This document shows positions 43,021 to 52,787 of a DNA stretch of 64,000 nucleotides, piece by piece. Within the stretch, counting starts at the first letter, position 1. Each line of letters starts with the position of its first letter. The stretch covers positions 2,647,684 through 2,711,683 of the forward strand of contig CM007320.1 of the NCBI GenBank assembly GCA_000333855.2. Direction: 5' to 3'. The DNA is from Endotrypanum monterogeii (Eukaryota > Euglenozoa > Kinetoplastea > Trypanosomatida > Trypanosomatidae). Position numbers and translations under genes: made by a program. Below the pieces are notes generated by a model. The model was not told the DNA's origin. It made no database searches and saw nothing but the letters and a program-made list of their open reading frames with translations.

Positions 43021-44371
43021 TGCTTTGGTAAGAGAAAAAGTTGATTATCCCTTGTTTGCCTACAACGCTGACCCAATGGCCTCTGCGCTCACCAACTCCA
43101 CAGAGGACCCCCTTTCGTCGCTTGCTGAGTCGACGACTTCGAACCCGAACTCCAAGAATGCGCGGGTATCGTCCGAGGTGGGTGGGAAGTCGCGTTCCGC
43201 GGCTTCCAGTGAGGGTTCTCACCAGGAGCATAAGCCTCTGAATCCGGCGGACGTGGGTGCAGTCGCGAGTAAAACCCCGGCATCAGCCGCTAGTAGTTCG
43301 GCTTCACCCCTAAGCCGTGGGAATATGTCGGCCGCAGACCAAAGTCGTAGAGAGGAGAGCGCGGCGGATGACATGCCGAACTCATATTCTTCGTGCCCGG
43401 CGGCACCGCTAGATCGTCCTCGTGACGACGAATTCGATGCGCTGGAGCGGCGGGCTCGCACTGTACTGGAGAAAATCGGAAGCCAGGGTGTGTCCCAGAA
43501 GTGTCATCCGAGTGATGTTGAGCTGCTGCAGTCTTATCGCACAGCGTGCCAGCAACGCGCCATGTATCGCGAGGCGTACCTTGTGCAGCAGTTGTTGAGA
43601 AATCTTCGGTTGGAGGAGGAGACTCGACACGTGCGTGGGATCACCGAGCAACAGATGGAGGAGCGGCGTCTGCTCGAGGAGGCTCACCGCGAGGAGTTTC
43701 GTCAGTTCCATCACTCCTGGAACGCCCGTATCGACGCATTCGAGGAGGAGCAGTTGGAGGCGGAGATGGCGTTACTCGAGCGTCAAAACGAGGAGCTCGT
43801 CCGATTTCAGGAAGAGATGCGGGGCTTCCAGCCTCGCATTCTCAAATACAGTCGCTCGCTGATCGAATGTCGTTTGAAGCAGCACACGCTGGCCAAGCAG
43901 CAAAACTACGTCAAGGCGGAGGCGGAGCGGGTGAACGCCGAAGCAATAGAGGCAGCTGACACGGAGCGGTTTGAGGCCACTCGCCGGGATATGTATGAAC
44001 GCCGTGAGTACGCCTCGCGTCGTCGTCATCAGCAGGAGTTGCTTGCACTTCGATCGAAGATTGAAAGTCGCCGATTGTATCTCGAGAGATACCGAAAGCA
44101 GGAGCTGGATGTCCTTCTGCAACGCTACATCAACATTCGTCGCAACATGGAGCTACAGCAGAACATTGTGCGCAACAGGACCGGCGCGCTCTTGCTGAAG
44201 CATGCATGCAATATGAAAACAGACAGCAGCGGGACAGCGGTGCTCGTGGAAAGCGCCGAATCCGGTACTTTCGGCACAGCGGTCCAGCGGCGCCGGTCCC
44301 AAAAGTCGCACAATGCATCGGGTCAAACAGGCAAAGCTGCTGCGGCTTCACAGCAAGAAGACAGCGTGTAG
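43013..44371 (+). CDS. coiled-coil protein of unknown function
   Basis: From the ATG at 43013 the product is 452 residues; from the ATG at 43076 (favoured if the AG at 43020 is the acceptor) it is 431. The first about 125 residues are Ser/Ala/Asn-rich and probably disordered. A small helical segment around 140-190 resembles a short helical-hairpin domain (LERRARTVLEKIG and HPSDVELLQSYR). From about 190 to 395 the chain is almost entirely heptad-like Glu/Arg/Leu/Gln coiled coil, with no membrane segment. The C-terminus returns to a Ser/Ala-rich tail. Similar coiled-coil proteins occur in many flagellated protists, and a cytoskeletal or flagellar role is plausible, but I do not recognise a named family. 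It is the first gene after the 14.85-kb desert and is in the same orientation as the genes that follow. Confidence 0.75.
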   Translation: MMSALVREKVDYPLFAYNADPMASALTNSTEDPLSSLAESTTSNPNSKNARVSSEVGGKSRSAASSEGSHQEHKPLNPADVGAVASKTPASAASSSASPLSRGNMSAADQSRREESAADDMPNSYSSCPAAPLDRPRDDEFDALERRARTVLEKIGSQGVSQKCHPSDVELLQSYRTACQQRAMYREAYLVQQLLRNLRLEEETRHVRGITEQQMEERRLLEEAHREEFRQFHHSWNARIDAFEEEQLEAEMALLERQNEELVRFQEEMRGFQPRILKYSRSLIECRLKQHTLAKQQNYVKAEAERVNAEAIEAADTERFEATRRDMYERREYASRRRHQQELLALRSKIESRRLYLERYRKQELDVLLQRYINIRRNMELQQNIVRNRTGALLLKHACNMKTDSSGTAVLVESAESGTFGTAVQRRRSQKSHNASGQTGKAAAASQQEDSV

Positions 44372-44907
44372 CGAGGGCGTGGGACTCCCCATGGGTGCGG
44401 TGGTTTCTCTAACAGCCCCAATTTGCCTCCTCCCACTGAATGTGAATGTTTATCTACCCACTAGCCTTTTTTTTTTTTGCCGTTTTTGTCAGAAGAAAAA
44501 AGCTGCTGTGGAGATAGTGCTCTCGTCGTGCAGTGCAACGCACACGATGCCATCGAATCGGTCATCATGATGCGTCTTCGAGCTGTCTAGTTTCCTTAGA
44601 TGTCTACTACGCTTTTTTTTTTGTTGTTGTTAGTGAGGAGGGAGGATCTTCTCCAATGTACCAGTAGACTCAAACGGCGCTCTGCAGTGGAGTGCCGAGG
44701 CAGCCGCGTGCGGTCGCTTTTCCCTGTTGGGAGGTTGTTTGAAGTAGGATTTTAGAGCAGCTAGAGAAACGAAAGCTGGCGCCACGAAACGAGGGAAATC
44801 ACACGTTGAGTGCCAATACAGCGAAGCAAATTTTTTGCTATGTTTTTCTTGCTGGCGTTTTGTAGCGCTGATGTAGTCATCTCTTAGTTGGTGTGTGCGT
44901 TTAAAAG

Positions 44908-44909
<2 letters not shown>

Positions 44910-44956
<47 letters not shown>

Positions 44957-44957
44957 A
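44910..44957. repeat. (TA)n(TG)n composite microsatellite
   Basis: About 14 TA units pass directly into about ten TG units. Confidence 0.95.
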
Positions 44958-46023
44958 TGCGAGTGTTTCTACAGTCATTTCTTTTATTTTGCTCTGCTTT
45001 TACTTCTGAGTGCGGTCATCTTCGTTTGTGATCATGTACAGTTCCCTCTTTTTAATTTTTTTTTTTCATTTCCTCCATCTTTTAGTTCCTCTCCCTCTTG
45101 CGCTGTTTCTGTTCCTGCTGGGATCGACCGCTTCGTTCTGCACGTTGGTGGTTTTTGTCCACTGCATCAGTTGGACCCCTCTAGAACAACAAAAAAAAAG
45201 AGATGCAAGGGAACAAAGACCTCTGGGTCCAGGTGCAGGATGTTGTTCACCAGAGAAATCAATCGATGGAATCTAACTTGTTGCTTTTCCTCCCGCCCGC
45301 CAGGCCCCCCTCCTCTAGGGATTTATTGTCGTGTGGATTCCCTTTTTTTTTTTGTCTCACCTCTTTACGTCTTGGTTTCTGTACACGATGTTGCGCGGCG
45401 TTACAGGTGAGGGGACCTATGTGGAAAGGGCAGGTATGTTCGAACGAGTGTCTGTGAAGCAGAAAAAGAAAGAAATTTGGCGCATGAGCTCATTATTTAT
45501 TGCGGAAGAAGTTGGTTCTGTACCTTAAGTCACGCAGGGCGTTGGGCTTTTTTTATCGGTGTCTTTTTTCGAACGGGTACTGTGTAGTGAAGGCGCTTGT
45601 GATTTATGCCTATGCCGACGGTTTCTCCTTTCTGGAAAGGAGCTGAAGTTATCGCTTTGAAGACACACATTCGCTCATTTACCTGCGATCTTCCCTCACT
45701 TTTTTTTTTCTTGCACTGCGACCCTCCCTTCCTCTCCCCTCCCCTTTTCTCTTCTTCCCTCTTCCCTATATGTGCATCTGCCATGCGGTTAATATCAACT
45801 GTGCTCCTCATGCGTACCGGTTCCTCATATCCATAAGAAATAAAAAAGGGGAAACATAGAGCGAGCGCTTAAAGGTGAAATAAAGGCATATTCGGAACAC
45901 AGTGCAGGTTACGGCATTGTGTTGCAGATTTTTTTCACTCCTTCATAACACTGAGACGTACAGAGACACACAAACACCCGCAAACACACAAATCTATTAA
46001 AAGTTTCCCTCAAAAAGTATATT

Positions 46024-46046
46024 CGTTTTTTTTTTTTTCACGATAG
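46024..46046 (+). promoter_or_regulatory. poly-T tract and trans-splice acceptor for the large gene
   Basis: A run of about 14 T is followed by CACGATAG, with the AG at 46045-46046. The ATG at 46070 is the first downstream. Confidence 0.65.
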
Positions 46047-46069
46047 AAAAATTCAGGCTCACATACACA

Positions 46070-49000
46070 ATGCTAGGGACGCTGTTTTTCGATGAGTCGT
46101 GCTTCAATACCGCATTTCGAGCACGTGCGCGTCAGGAGGTTGTGTCTTCACTTGAAGCCGGTGCCACTGGGCTCGGTTTGCGGGGCACAGAGGCTGCAGA
46201 CTTGCTGTCGCACGACAGCGTAACGTGTCTTCATGATGGTGGCGGTCTTCTGCCAGCGCACAGCTGTGCCTTTGCCTGTCGCGGTGAGGTAGCGCTGCCG
46301 TCCATTCAAGCCGCTCTGCTCTGGTGGCTGGACGCTGATGCAAGTGTGGTGCGGCTCCTCGCTGTAAACAACACAGCGAGCAGCGAGGCCGCTCGAAGCT
46401 GCCAGTCGCGTCTCCTGACCGTTGAGCTGACCATCAAAGCTCCCAGAGACCTGGTGACATGTGGTGTCACTGGTAGCTACATGGGGGATAACGAGGTTTC
46501 AGTAATTTGGGTCCAGCGGAGTTTATCGGGGGAGCCTCAGGAGGAGGTGCTATGTCCTGCGTTTGCTCGCGTGACGGTTCAACGTGAGGTGGACAACACT
46601 GGCCACAGTAGTCTTCTGCTTTTCCCCGATGACCGGGTTGTTCAGTGCTGCCCGCTGTCTCGTGTTCCACGCTCTTTTTTTCATGGCGTTTTAGCTGACA
46701 GCGGCAATGCCGCGTGCGTCATAGCGGCGTTACCCGACGACGCATCACCGTCCACTATCGCTATTGTCGTGCTCACAGATGGCGCGCGTGTCTGGCGGGC
46801 GGAGCTGCTCGCGGACGGTACCACGACTGTCAGCGGGTTTCGAGATGAGCACCGTCGCAACGTTCTTCGGTCCTTGTGTGACGGCAACGAGGAAGTGAGA
46901 CTGCTCGATACACGCAGTGTTGTCGCCGACCTGCAGCGCCTGGAGGATTCTACGTCGTCGGGCCCACCGTTGTCCGCTGATCCTGGAGCAGTGGGCTCCG
47001 GCGGTTCTCATCGCGGGTCCGCATGGATTCGCTGGATCCTGGGTGGCCCCACTTTGAGTGGAGCCACACCTTCCAGTGGCAATGATAGCGGCGCAGCTGG
47101 TGTGTTGGATGCGGCGCTCCCTGCTTCCGTCAGGCAACGCCTTTATGTCGCTGTCACGGCTGTTCAACAAAGTTCACTTGTGGTGCTGACCCGGTGGAAC
47201 GGTCAGCTTGAGGTGTATGATACGGCTGGCAGCGCCTTGAAGTTGGCACAGGACTACCCTGTCGGGATACTGCCTCAGTCAATCCTCCGACCTGTAGGTT
47301 GTAACGCCTCAGGCCACGGGGCACAGCTAGCGTCCGGGAAAGGTGGGTGGTACGCACTGCCCCCTGGGCGTGTTGTGCAGTGGGCCACAAGGAGTCCATC
47401 GACACAGCTGCTGCACATTGTCTCTTGCTGCAGCAGCGGGGAGGGGCGCACGTGCCTCTGGAGCGCACTCCCGCCCTTGACATCGCACTCGGGTGCCATT
47501 GGGTTTCAGCGAACGAGCGACACAGGCGAGGTTTTGGCCCAGCACTGTACGTTGAGCATGACGCCACCGACACAGTCCAGCTTTCCACTCGCGTGTGCAG
47601 TGACGGCAGACGGGCACAGAATGATCCTCGTTAGCGATGTCGGCTCGGAGGAGGATGGGCACTTGCTCTGTACTCGCTCCCTTGGAGCACTGACACTGCG
47701 TGGTGATCATCAGGGGTATGGGGACGGAGCTGTAACTGTGATGCTAGTTATGGAGGCTGTCGACGGGGTTGGACTTGGTGATTTGCTGCGCACGAGCCGA
47801 GTGAAGGGGTATCTTTGCCAGGGCGCGCGCATGCAGAGCGTCGTCGCGCAGGATAACGCAGTGCTTACTGTAGAGCGTGGCTCGAAAACGTGCCGTTTGT
47901 ACTCGCTGGAGGACGCTGCGCGGGACTCGATGCGGCAGGCGAACGAAGTCGTGGTGGTGGGCGTGGATGACGAGGATGTCTATACCATGGGGTCAGGTAT
48001 CGCTGGCGATGGCGTTGCAGCTGCGTGTGTTGGCGGTGGCTTCCTGTCGTCTCATCGTGTACACTACGTGCCGTTATCTGAGACATCGCACAAGTTGGTG
48101 GACACTGCCGTACAGTCTGCTGTTCACGGCATGGGTGAGTTTTCACTCTACTGGGAGGGGGTGAACCTCGTGCAAGCGTGCCCGTATGGATCGCAGCTCA
48201 TGTCAGATTTCCTGGAAGATGTGCTGCTCGCCGCCGTCCCTATTCCCCAGCTCGCTTCTCTGCCGCGATTCCTAAGTGAGGCACATCTTAGCGGGTATTC
48301 AACAGCTCTGCAACGAGGCTCGGCTGCAATGAAGGCTGCCGCGCGCGCAGCCATTCGTATGGCGCTTTCGCATCCATCCGCAGCTGCGACTGGTGAGAGG
48401 AGGCCCGCGCTCTACCGGTTCAGTCGCCTGTACGTAACACACGCCACGCTCAGTGAGATTTTGTCTCGCATCACTTTTCTTGTAACATCGTATTTGGGTT
48501 GGCAGAGCGCCTGTTCAGCTGCACAGGGGCTTTCCTCAAGTGCCGAGGATGACACCGAATCATGCTCGTCGGATTGGGTTTCCCACCAGCTCGTTGCAGC
48601 ACTCGAGGTGCTGGTGGCAGCGTATCACGCCGTGCCCGCGGCCGGGGCTGATCTTATCCAACTTGCATTTGTCGACGGTAGCGTGTACGAGCCATCATGC
48701 GAAACCCTTGTGACGGCGTTGTTGCCAACCCTAGCGAATACAGGTGTCTCGAACAACAGCGAAGACGCGAGTGGGGGTGACGGGGAGTTGAGCGCATTGT
48801 CCATGGTGCGGGTGGCGAATCGCTTCCTCCACTGCGGCACGCCCTCCACAGCGCGGGCCTGCACGCTTTGGGCGAAAAAGCTTTCTCACCGATTCCCTCT
48901 ATTGCAGCACTACGAACTGCTCTCGCTTCTAGGGACGGCTGGGGCTTCTGCGCAATCCGAGCGTGTACTAGGTCTTTGCGAGCGCGTGTGCCTAGCATTA

Positions 49001-51109
49001 GCGAAGGAGTCTCCAGCTGTCGCTACAACCGCTCTTCTAATGGAGGGCTTGCTTTTGACAGACATATCTGGACCTGGCTCGGGGTTTCTTCAGGTGTCCC
49101 TCGAAGAAGTAGCTGCATTTCTTGCCACTGACTCTACTCTGGGGCCGAAACTGTACGCGGTGGGTGTACTGCGACGCACCACCGCGGTCGGTTCCTTGCA
49201 CACATCTCTAAGTCACACTATCATTCAACGTTATCTTTACACCACGCTGGCCGTGTGTATGGAGGGGATTGAGCGAATGCAACGGTGTGCCTCGACCACC
49301 GTGTCTGCACCCACTGTGGTCCCTTTCGCGCAACTGCGCCGTGCAATGGAGGATTTGCAGGTTGACGTTTTGCTGGCGAGTGCTCTCGCGAGGGGGTCAG
49401 ATGGTGATGTTGCTGGCTGCTTTCACGATTTGCAGACCGCGCTTGATTTCATGGCTCGCCATAAATATCCTTCATCGTATGCTGAGATGGTTCAGGTGAT
49501 TCTTGGTCACATTGTAGAGGGGGCTTGCTCCTCGCAAGCGAAGATGAATGCGCTGCTGCGCGTCACCACCTTTGGCGCGGCGCAGCTTGAAGATTCGTTA
49601 ATCCTACTGTGGTACAACTACATTGCACGCTTGCCGACCAAGAGTGCCACAGAAGCTACCGAGGCCATTCGATATCGAGCTATAATGGGTTTACATCGTC
49701 ATCTAATGAGTCGCCATTGCTACGCTCAGTGTGCTCGGCTCATGTCAAGCCTGGCAACACTAATTCGCTGCTCGCCGCTGCGACGCAACACGTGGTCCAG
49801 AATATCGGTGAGTGAAATTGCCGGCCTTGCGCTGCACGCAGCGGAAATGATCGCGCCATCTGCGCCAATACCGGAGTCAGTTACGGGCGGGGTAGGCGAA
49901 ACCAGTCAAACTTCTCCTAATATGTTTTCCCACAACCCTGCTCTGATAGCAGGCTCGCCGCTATCTTTGGGATATTCATGGCAGTCGATAACCTCGGCGT
50001 ATCCGGCTGCATTGGATTGCGATGCGGGTGCTCTTGGCGCGCCGGCGCGTAGTCCTCGATGGCTAACACGCGCTGACATTCCCTGGCTTCGTCGTCGTTT
50101 GTACCAGGCTTACTGCGAGCGTCAGCTGTGGCGTCGTGGCTGCACATTGGATTGCACTGACCTGTGGGTTGAGGGCGCCCCAGCGGAGGCGTACCATCTC
50201 GGCGTGGAGAAGCTGGTGGTGGCACTGATGCAGACGCGCCTCTGGCCGCAGGCGTTCCGGTTCGCCTGCCTTTCAGCTGCCTTCGATCCCTGCACAGTGC
50301 TGATTGAGTGGGCGGCCGACCTTCTGCGCGCACCAAGAGAGTACGGTACCGAGGATGTTGCCGAGGCGGAGGCCGCGGACGCTGATCGGACTGCCGCGTG
50401 GGAGGAGCTCATTGGCTACTGCGGGGAGTTGTCTAACCTCGAGAACCAATTTTACGCATACGTGCGCACGGTGACAGCAGCGCTGATGTGCACTTTTTCC
50501 CTAGTGCCCACGGCGCTCTTGGAGGCTCACCGCGCAGCCGACGCTTACACGGCAATGACAACGCTGTTCCACGTCGCTTTCATGTTGCGCAAGCAGGTGG
50601 AGCTAGCGGAGGTAGAGGCGAAATACGACGAGGAGGACACGAATGAGTTGTCGTCGTCCTCCTCGAGCGTTAGTGCTGCAGGGGTGACCGCCGGCAACGG
50701 TACAGTACTTCAACGTGCAATTTCTGTAAAGGAGATGCGGTGTAATGTGTGGCGTGCTTGGTGTGCTGCCGCTGAAATCGGCATTGACATCCTCACTGAG
50801 AGTCGTTCACGCCACACACCTGCATCTCTGTTCCAGCGCGGTGCCCGTACCGTGATCAGTTCCGCCGGGGTGACGATGGCAACGGCAGCGCCACACATGA
50901 TGACAGGCGTCCTCCTCGAACGAAACTCGTTTCCTGCCTCATCAAATGCGCGCACGCTGTATTCTGCTTTCACGGCTGGCACGCTTGATCCCATGGCGGC
51001 GTTCGCGAGCGAGTTGCTCGGGATTTCAGCGTACCGAGCTTCCCTCGATTCCGTCGAAAAAGGTGAGGCAACTGTGCGCCAGTTCCAGGACATAATGGGA
51101 CGACCGTGA
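46070..51109 (+). CDS. large beta-propeller/alpha-solenoid protein, candidate Nup120/Nup160-type nucleoporin
   Basis: This 1679-residue protein is the largest in the window. The first about 650 residues alternate short beta-like segments with Gly, Ser and Asp turns and read as a degenerate beta-propeller (blocks such as SSLVVLTRWNGQLEVYDTAG and AVTADGHRMILVSDVGSEED). From about 700 to the end it is helical, rich in Ala and Leu, without membrane segments. Helical pairs such as RRAMEDLQVDVLLASALARG, RYRAIMGLHRHLMSRHCYAQ and VEKLVVALMQTRLWPQAFRF resemble the solenoid of Y-complex nucleoporins of the Nup120/Nup160 group. A coatomer or intraflagellar-transport propeller-solenoid protein is an alternative. 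If the guess is right it would form part of the nuclear pore outer ring. The assignment rests on architecture, not residue signatures; existence of the gene is secure. Confidence 0.75.
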   Translation: MLGTLFFDESCFNTAFRARARQEVVSSLEAGATGLGLRGTEAADLLSHDSVTCLHDGGGLLPAHSCAFACRGEVALPSIQAALLWWLDADASVVRLLAVNNTASSEAARSCQSRLLTVELTIKAPRDLVTCGVTGSYMGDNEVSVIWVQRSLSGEPQEEVLCPAFARVTVQREVDNTGHSSLLLFPDDRVVQCCPLSRVPRSFFHGVLADSGNAACVIAALPDDASPSTIAIVVLTDGARVWRAELLADGTTTVSGFRDEHRRNVLRSLCDGNEEVRLLDTRSVVADLQRLEDSTSSGPPLSADPGAVGSGGSHRGSAWIRWILGGPTLSGATPSSGNDSGAAGVLDAALPASVRQRLYVAVTAVQQSSLVVLTRWNGQLEVYDTAGSALKLAQDYPVGILPQSILRPVGCNASGHGAQLASGKGGWYALPPGRVVQWATRSPSTQLLHIVSCCSSGEGRTCLWSALPPLTSHSGAIGFQRTSDTGEVLAQHCTLSMTPPTQSSFPLACAVTADGHRMILVSDVGSEEDGHLLCTRSLGALTLRGDHQGYGDGAVTVMLVMEAVDGVGLGDLLRTSRVKGYLCQGARMQSVVAQDNAVLTVERGSKTCRLYSLEDAARDSMRQANEVVVVGVDDEDVYTMGSGIAGDGVAAACVGGGFLSSHRVHYVPLSETSHKLVDTAVQSAVHGMGEFSLYWEGVNLVQACPYGSQLMSDFLEDVLLAAVPIPQLASLPRFLSEAHLSGYSTALQRGSAAMKAAARAAIRMALSHPSAAATGERRPALYRFSRLYVTHATLSEILSRITFLVTSYLGWQSACSAAQGLSSSAEDDTESCSSDWVSHQLVAALEVLVAAYHAVPAAGADLIQLAFVDGSVYEPSCETLVTALLPTLANTGVSNNSEDASGGDGELSALSMVRVANRFLHCGTPSTARACTLWAKKLSHRFPLLQHYELLSLLGTAGASAQSERVLGLCERVCLALAKESPAVATTALLMEGLLLTDISGPGSGFLQVSLEEVAAFLATDSTLGPKLYAVGVLRRTTAVGSLHTSLSHTIIQRYLYTTLAVCMEGIERMQRCASTTVSAPTVVPFAQLRRAMEDLQVDVLLASALARGSDGDVAGCFHDLQTALDFMARHKYPSSYAEMVQVILGHIVEGACSSQAKMNALLRVTTFGAAQLEDSLILLWYNYIARLPTKSATEATEAIRYRAIMGLHRHLMSRHCYAQCARLMSSLATLIRCSPLRRNTWSRISVSEIAGLALHAAEMIAPSAPIPESVTGGVGETSQTSPNMFSHNPALIAGSPLSLGYSWQSITSAYPAALDCDAGALGAPARSPRWLTRADIPWLRRRLYQAYCERQLWRRGCTLDCTDLWVEGAPAEAYHLGVEKLVVALMQTRLWPQAFRFACLSAAFDPCTVLIEWAADLLRAPREYGTEDVAEAEAADADRTAAWEELIGYCGELSNLENQFYAYVRTVTAALMCTFSLVPTALLEAHRAADAYTAMTTLFHVAFMLRKQVELAEVEAKYDEEDTNELSSSSSSVSAAGVTAGNGTVLQRAISVKEMRCNVWRAWCAAAEIGIDILTESRSRHTPASLFQRGARTVISSAGVTMATAAPHMMTGVLLERNSFPASSNARTLYSAFTAGTLDPMAAFASELLGISAYRASLDSVEKGEATVRQFQDIMGRP

Positions 51110-51367
51110 GGTTGACAAGTGGGCGGTAGCTGTCGGCTGCAGAAAGTACAAATGAAGTCGCGCCATGTACGGCGGACAGTAGCGCAGGAAGCGCGCTGTG
51201 CAGTGGTGGGGGAGTAAGCGTAATGGATATGTTTATCTCTTGGCTCTTATTTGCCGGGGGAGGGGAGAGTCTTTTCTAGAGACTTGTAATCGTCGATCGA
51301 GCTTGGTCTCGTCAGCAGTTGAGCGCCAGTGGGTAGTGGAGGCGTGTGCATTGTATGCTGTATGGTT

Positions 51368-51399
<32 letters not shown>

Positions 51400-52787
51400 G
51401 AAAGTACTTTGGCAGGTTTGAACGTGTCACAGAACAAGCGAAGCGTCTCAGCGTCGCCTTGAATCCAAAGTCGGCTCGTTTATTTTTCTCCGTTCCACGC
51501 TCCGGTGTTCACTTGTTGATTGGACGTCCCTTTTTATTGCCTGTAATTCAGATAAGAGTTCGCGTCTGTGTTCGCCTGGCTGTGTAAAGACCACGATCGT
51601 GCGGCTGATGTCGGTATGTTTTCTCGTTCCCTTGCCCACATTTCGTTATAGTTCAGCCACGTATCCTAGGAGCGGATTTTTTTTTTTTGTTTGAGGTAAT
51701 ATCCGGGTACCTGCAAGTCATGAATGGAGCGTTTTGGCTCTCATGCCGGATGCAAACAGGAGCTAGGTGGTATAGTGTGCCCCCTATTCTTTCCTCACTG
51801 TGTGCCGTTGAGTAGGCTTCCAGCTGATTTTGCCAGGTCTTTGCACACAGGACTAACGTCTCACCTGCCCAGTGGCTCATCCCTGGGGTCCACACCAACC
51901 TCCGTGGACTTCTCCGGGGCGTGTCTGCCTTTCACCTCTCGTACTTGCTCTACACGTCGAGGCTTCTCGAGGCGAGTGCCTAACATCCGTAGATTATGCG
52001 CGCTGCTCATGCCTTGCCGCCCACAACTACCAGCTGGCACGCATACCGTTTCATCTCTTACTTTTGTTTCCCTGTTTATTACCTTTTTTTCTTATCAAAA
52101 AATAATGCCCCCTCCCCTTTTGTACGCTCACACACACACACACACAACAAAGCCGTCTCTCCATTATTCCCGGGGGTGGTTCAGTGAATTGGGAGAGTAG
52201 CTCGCCTTCTTGCCATTCATCTCCCTTCCTTTTTTTTTCTCAAGTGATACTGGGAGGCAAGACATTTCTGGTCGAAAAGTGCGAGAAGACAAAGGTTTTG
52301 CTCTATTTTCCGAGTGTGTGCTCACAGCGTACCTCCCTCCCTGCGCGCACACGTACGCTACGGCTTGCACCTTGGGCTGGAGTCGGCTCCCCCCCCCCCA
52401 AAAAAAAAAAAGACTTGGGATAAAATTTAAGCGTCGTGTTGAGCTTTTCTCTTTTGAGTATTTCTGTGACAAGCGAGATCTTTGTTGCCAGTAGATATTT
52501 TTTTTGCTGCTAACCCAACTCAAAGAAAACGCTGGTTAGAGGGCACCGCATCGCCCCTCGCCTCTGCGGTCCTTTTTTTTTCCCTAGTGTGCATGTACTG
52601 CTGACACTCCCTTTCTGTTTTGGCTTTTTTCCCCTCTACCCTTCTTGCCACGGTCAGGGAGCACCGCCCGCCCACGCTTCTCTTTGCCGCCAGGGTATTG
52701 AGGTAGTTGGCTATATACGCCTCCCTTCCTCTTTCCCTCTTCACATTCGTGTACACCTTTCCCAACGAGGCAGAGAAAACCTTGGCA
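51110..52787 (+). other. intergenic spacer
   Basis: No gene supported. A 158-codon ATG frame at 51724-52200 crosses a CA microsatellite and lacks coding bias. Contains TG (51368-51391) and CA (52128-52146) tracts, a C-run/A-run at 52391-52412 and acceptor signals for the next gene. Confidence 0.55.
52571..52587 (+). promoter_or_regulatory. trans-splice acceptor candidate for the Crooked neck gene
   Basis: CCTTTTTTTTTCCCTAG ends at 52587. If used, the leader carries a three-codon upstream ORF (ATG TAC TGC TGA at 52593). Later AGs at about 52659 and 52770 follow other pyrimidine tracts and would avoid it. Confidence 0.4.

Larger units (their letters stand above)
44372..46069 (+). other. intergenic spacer with TA/TG microsatellite
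   Basis: No gene seen. Contains a (TA)n(TG)n tract at 44910-44957, several T-runs, and the acceptor for the next gene. Confidence 0.6.

Noticed and set aside
51724..52200. A 158-codon ATG frame in the spacer
   Set aside because: Crosses a CA microsatellite, ends in repeat-encoded His/Thr, and lacks coding composition.
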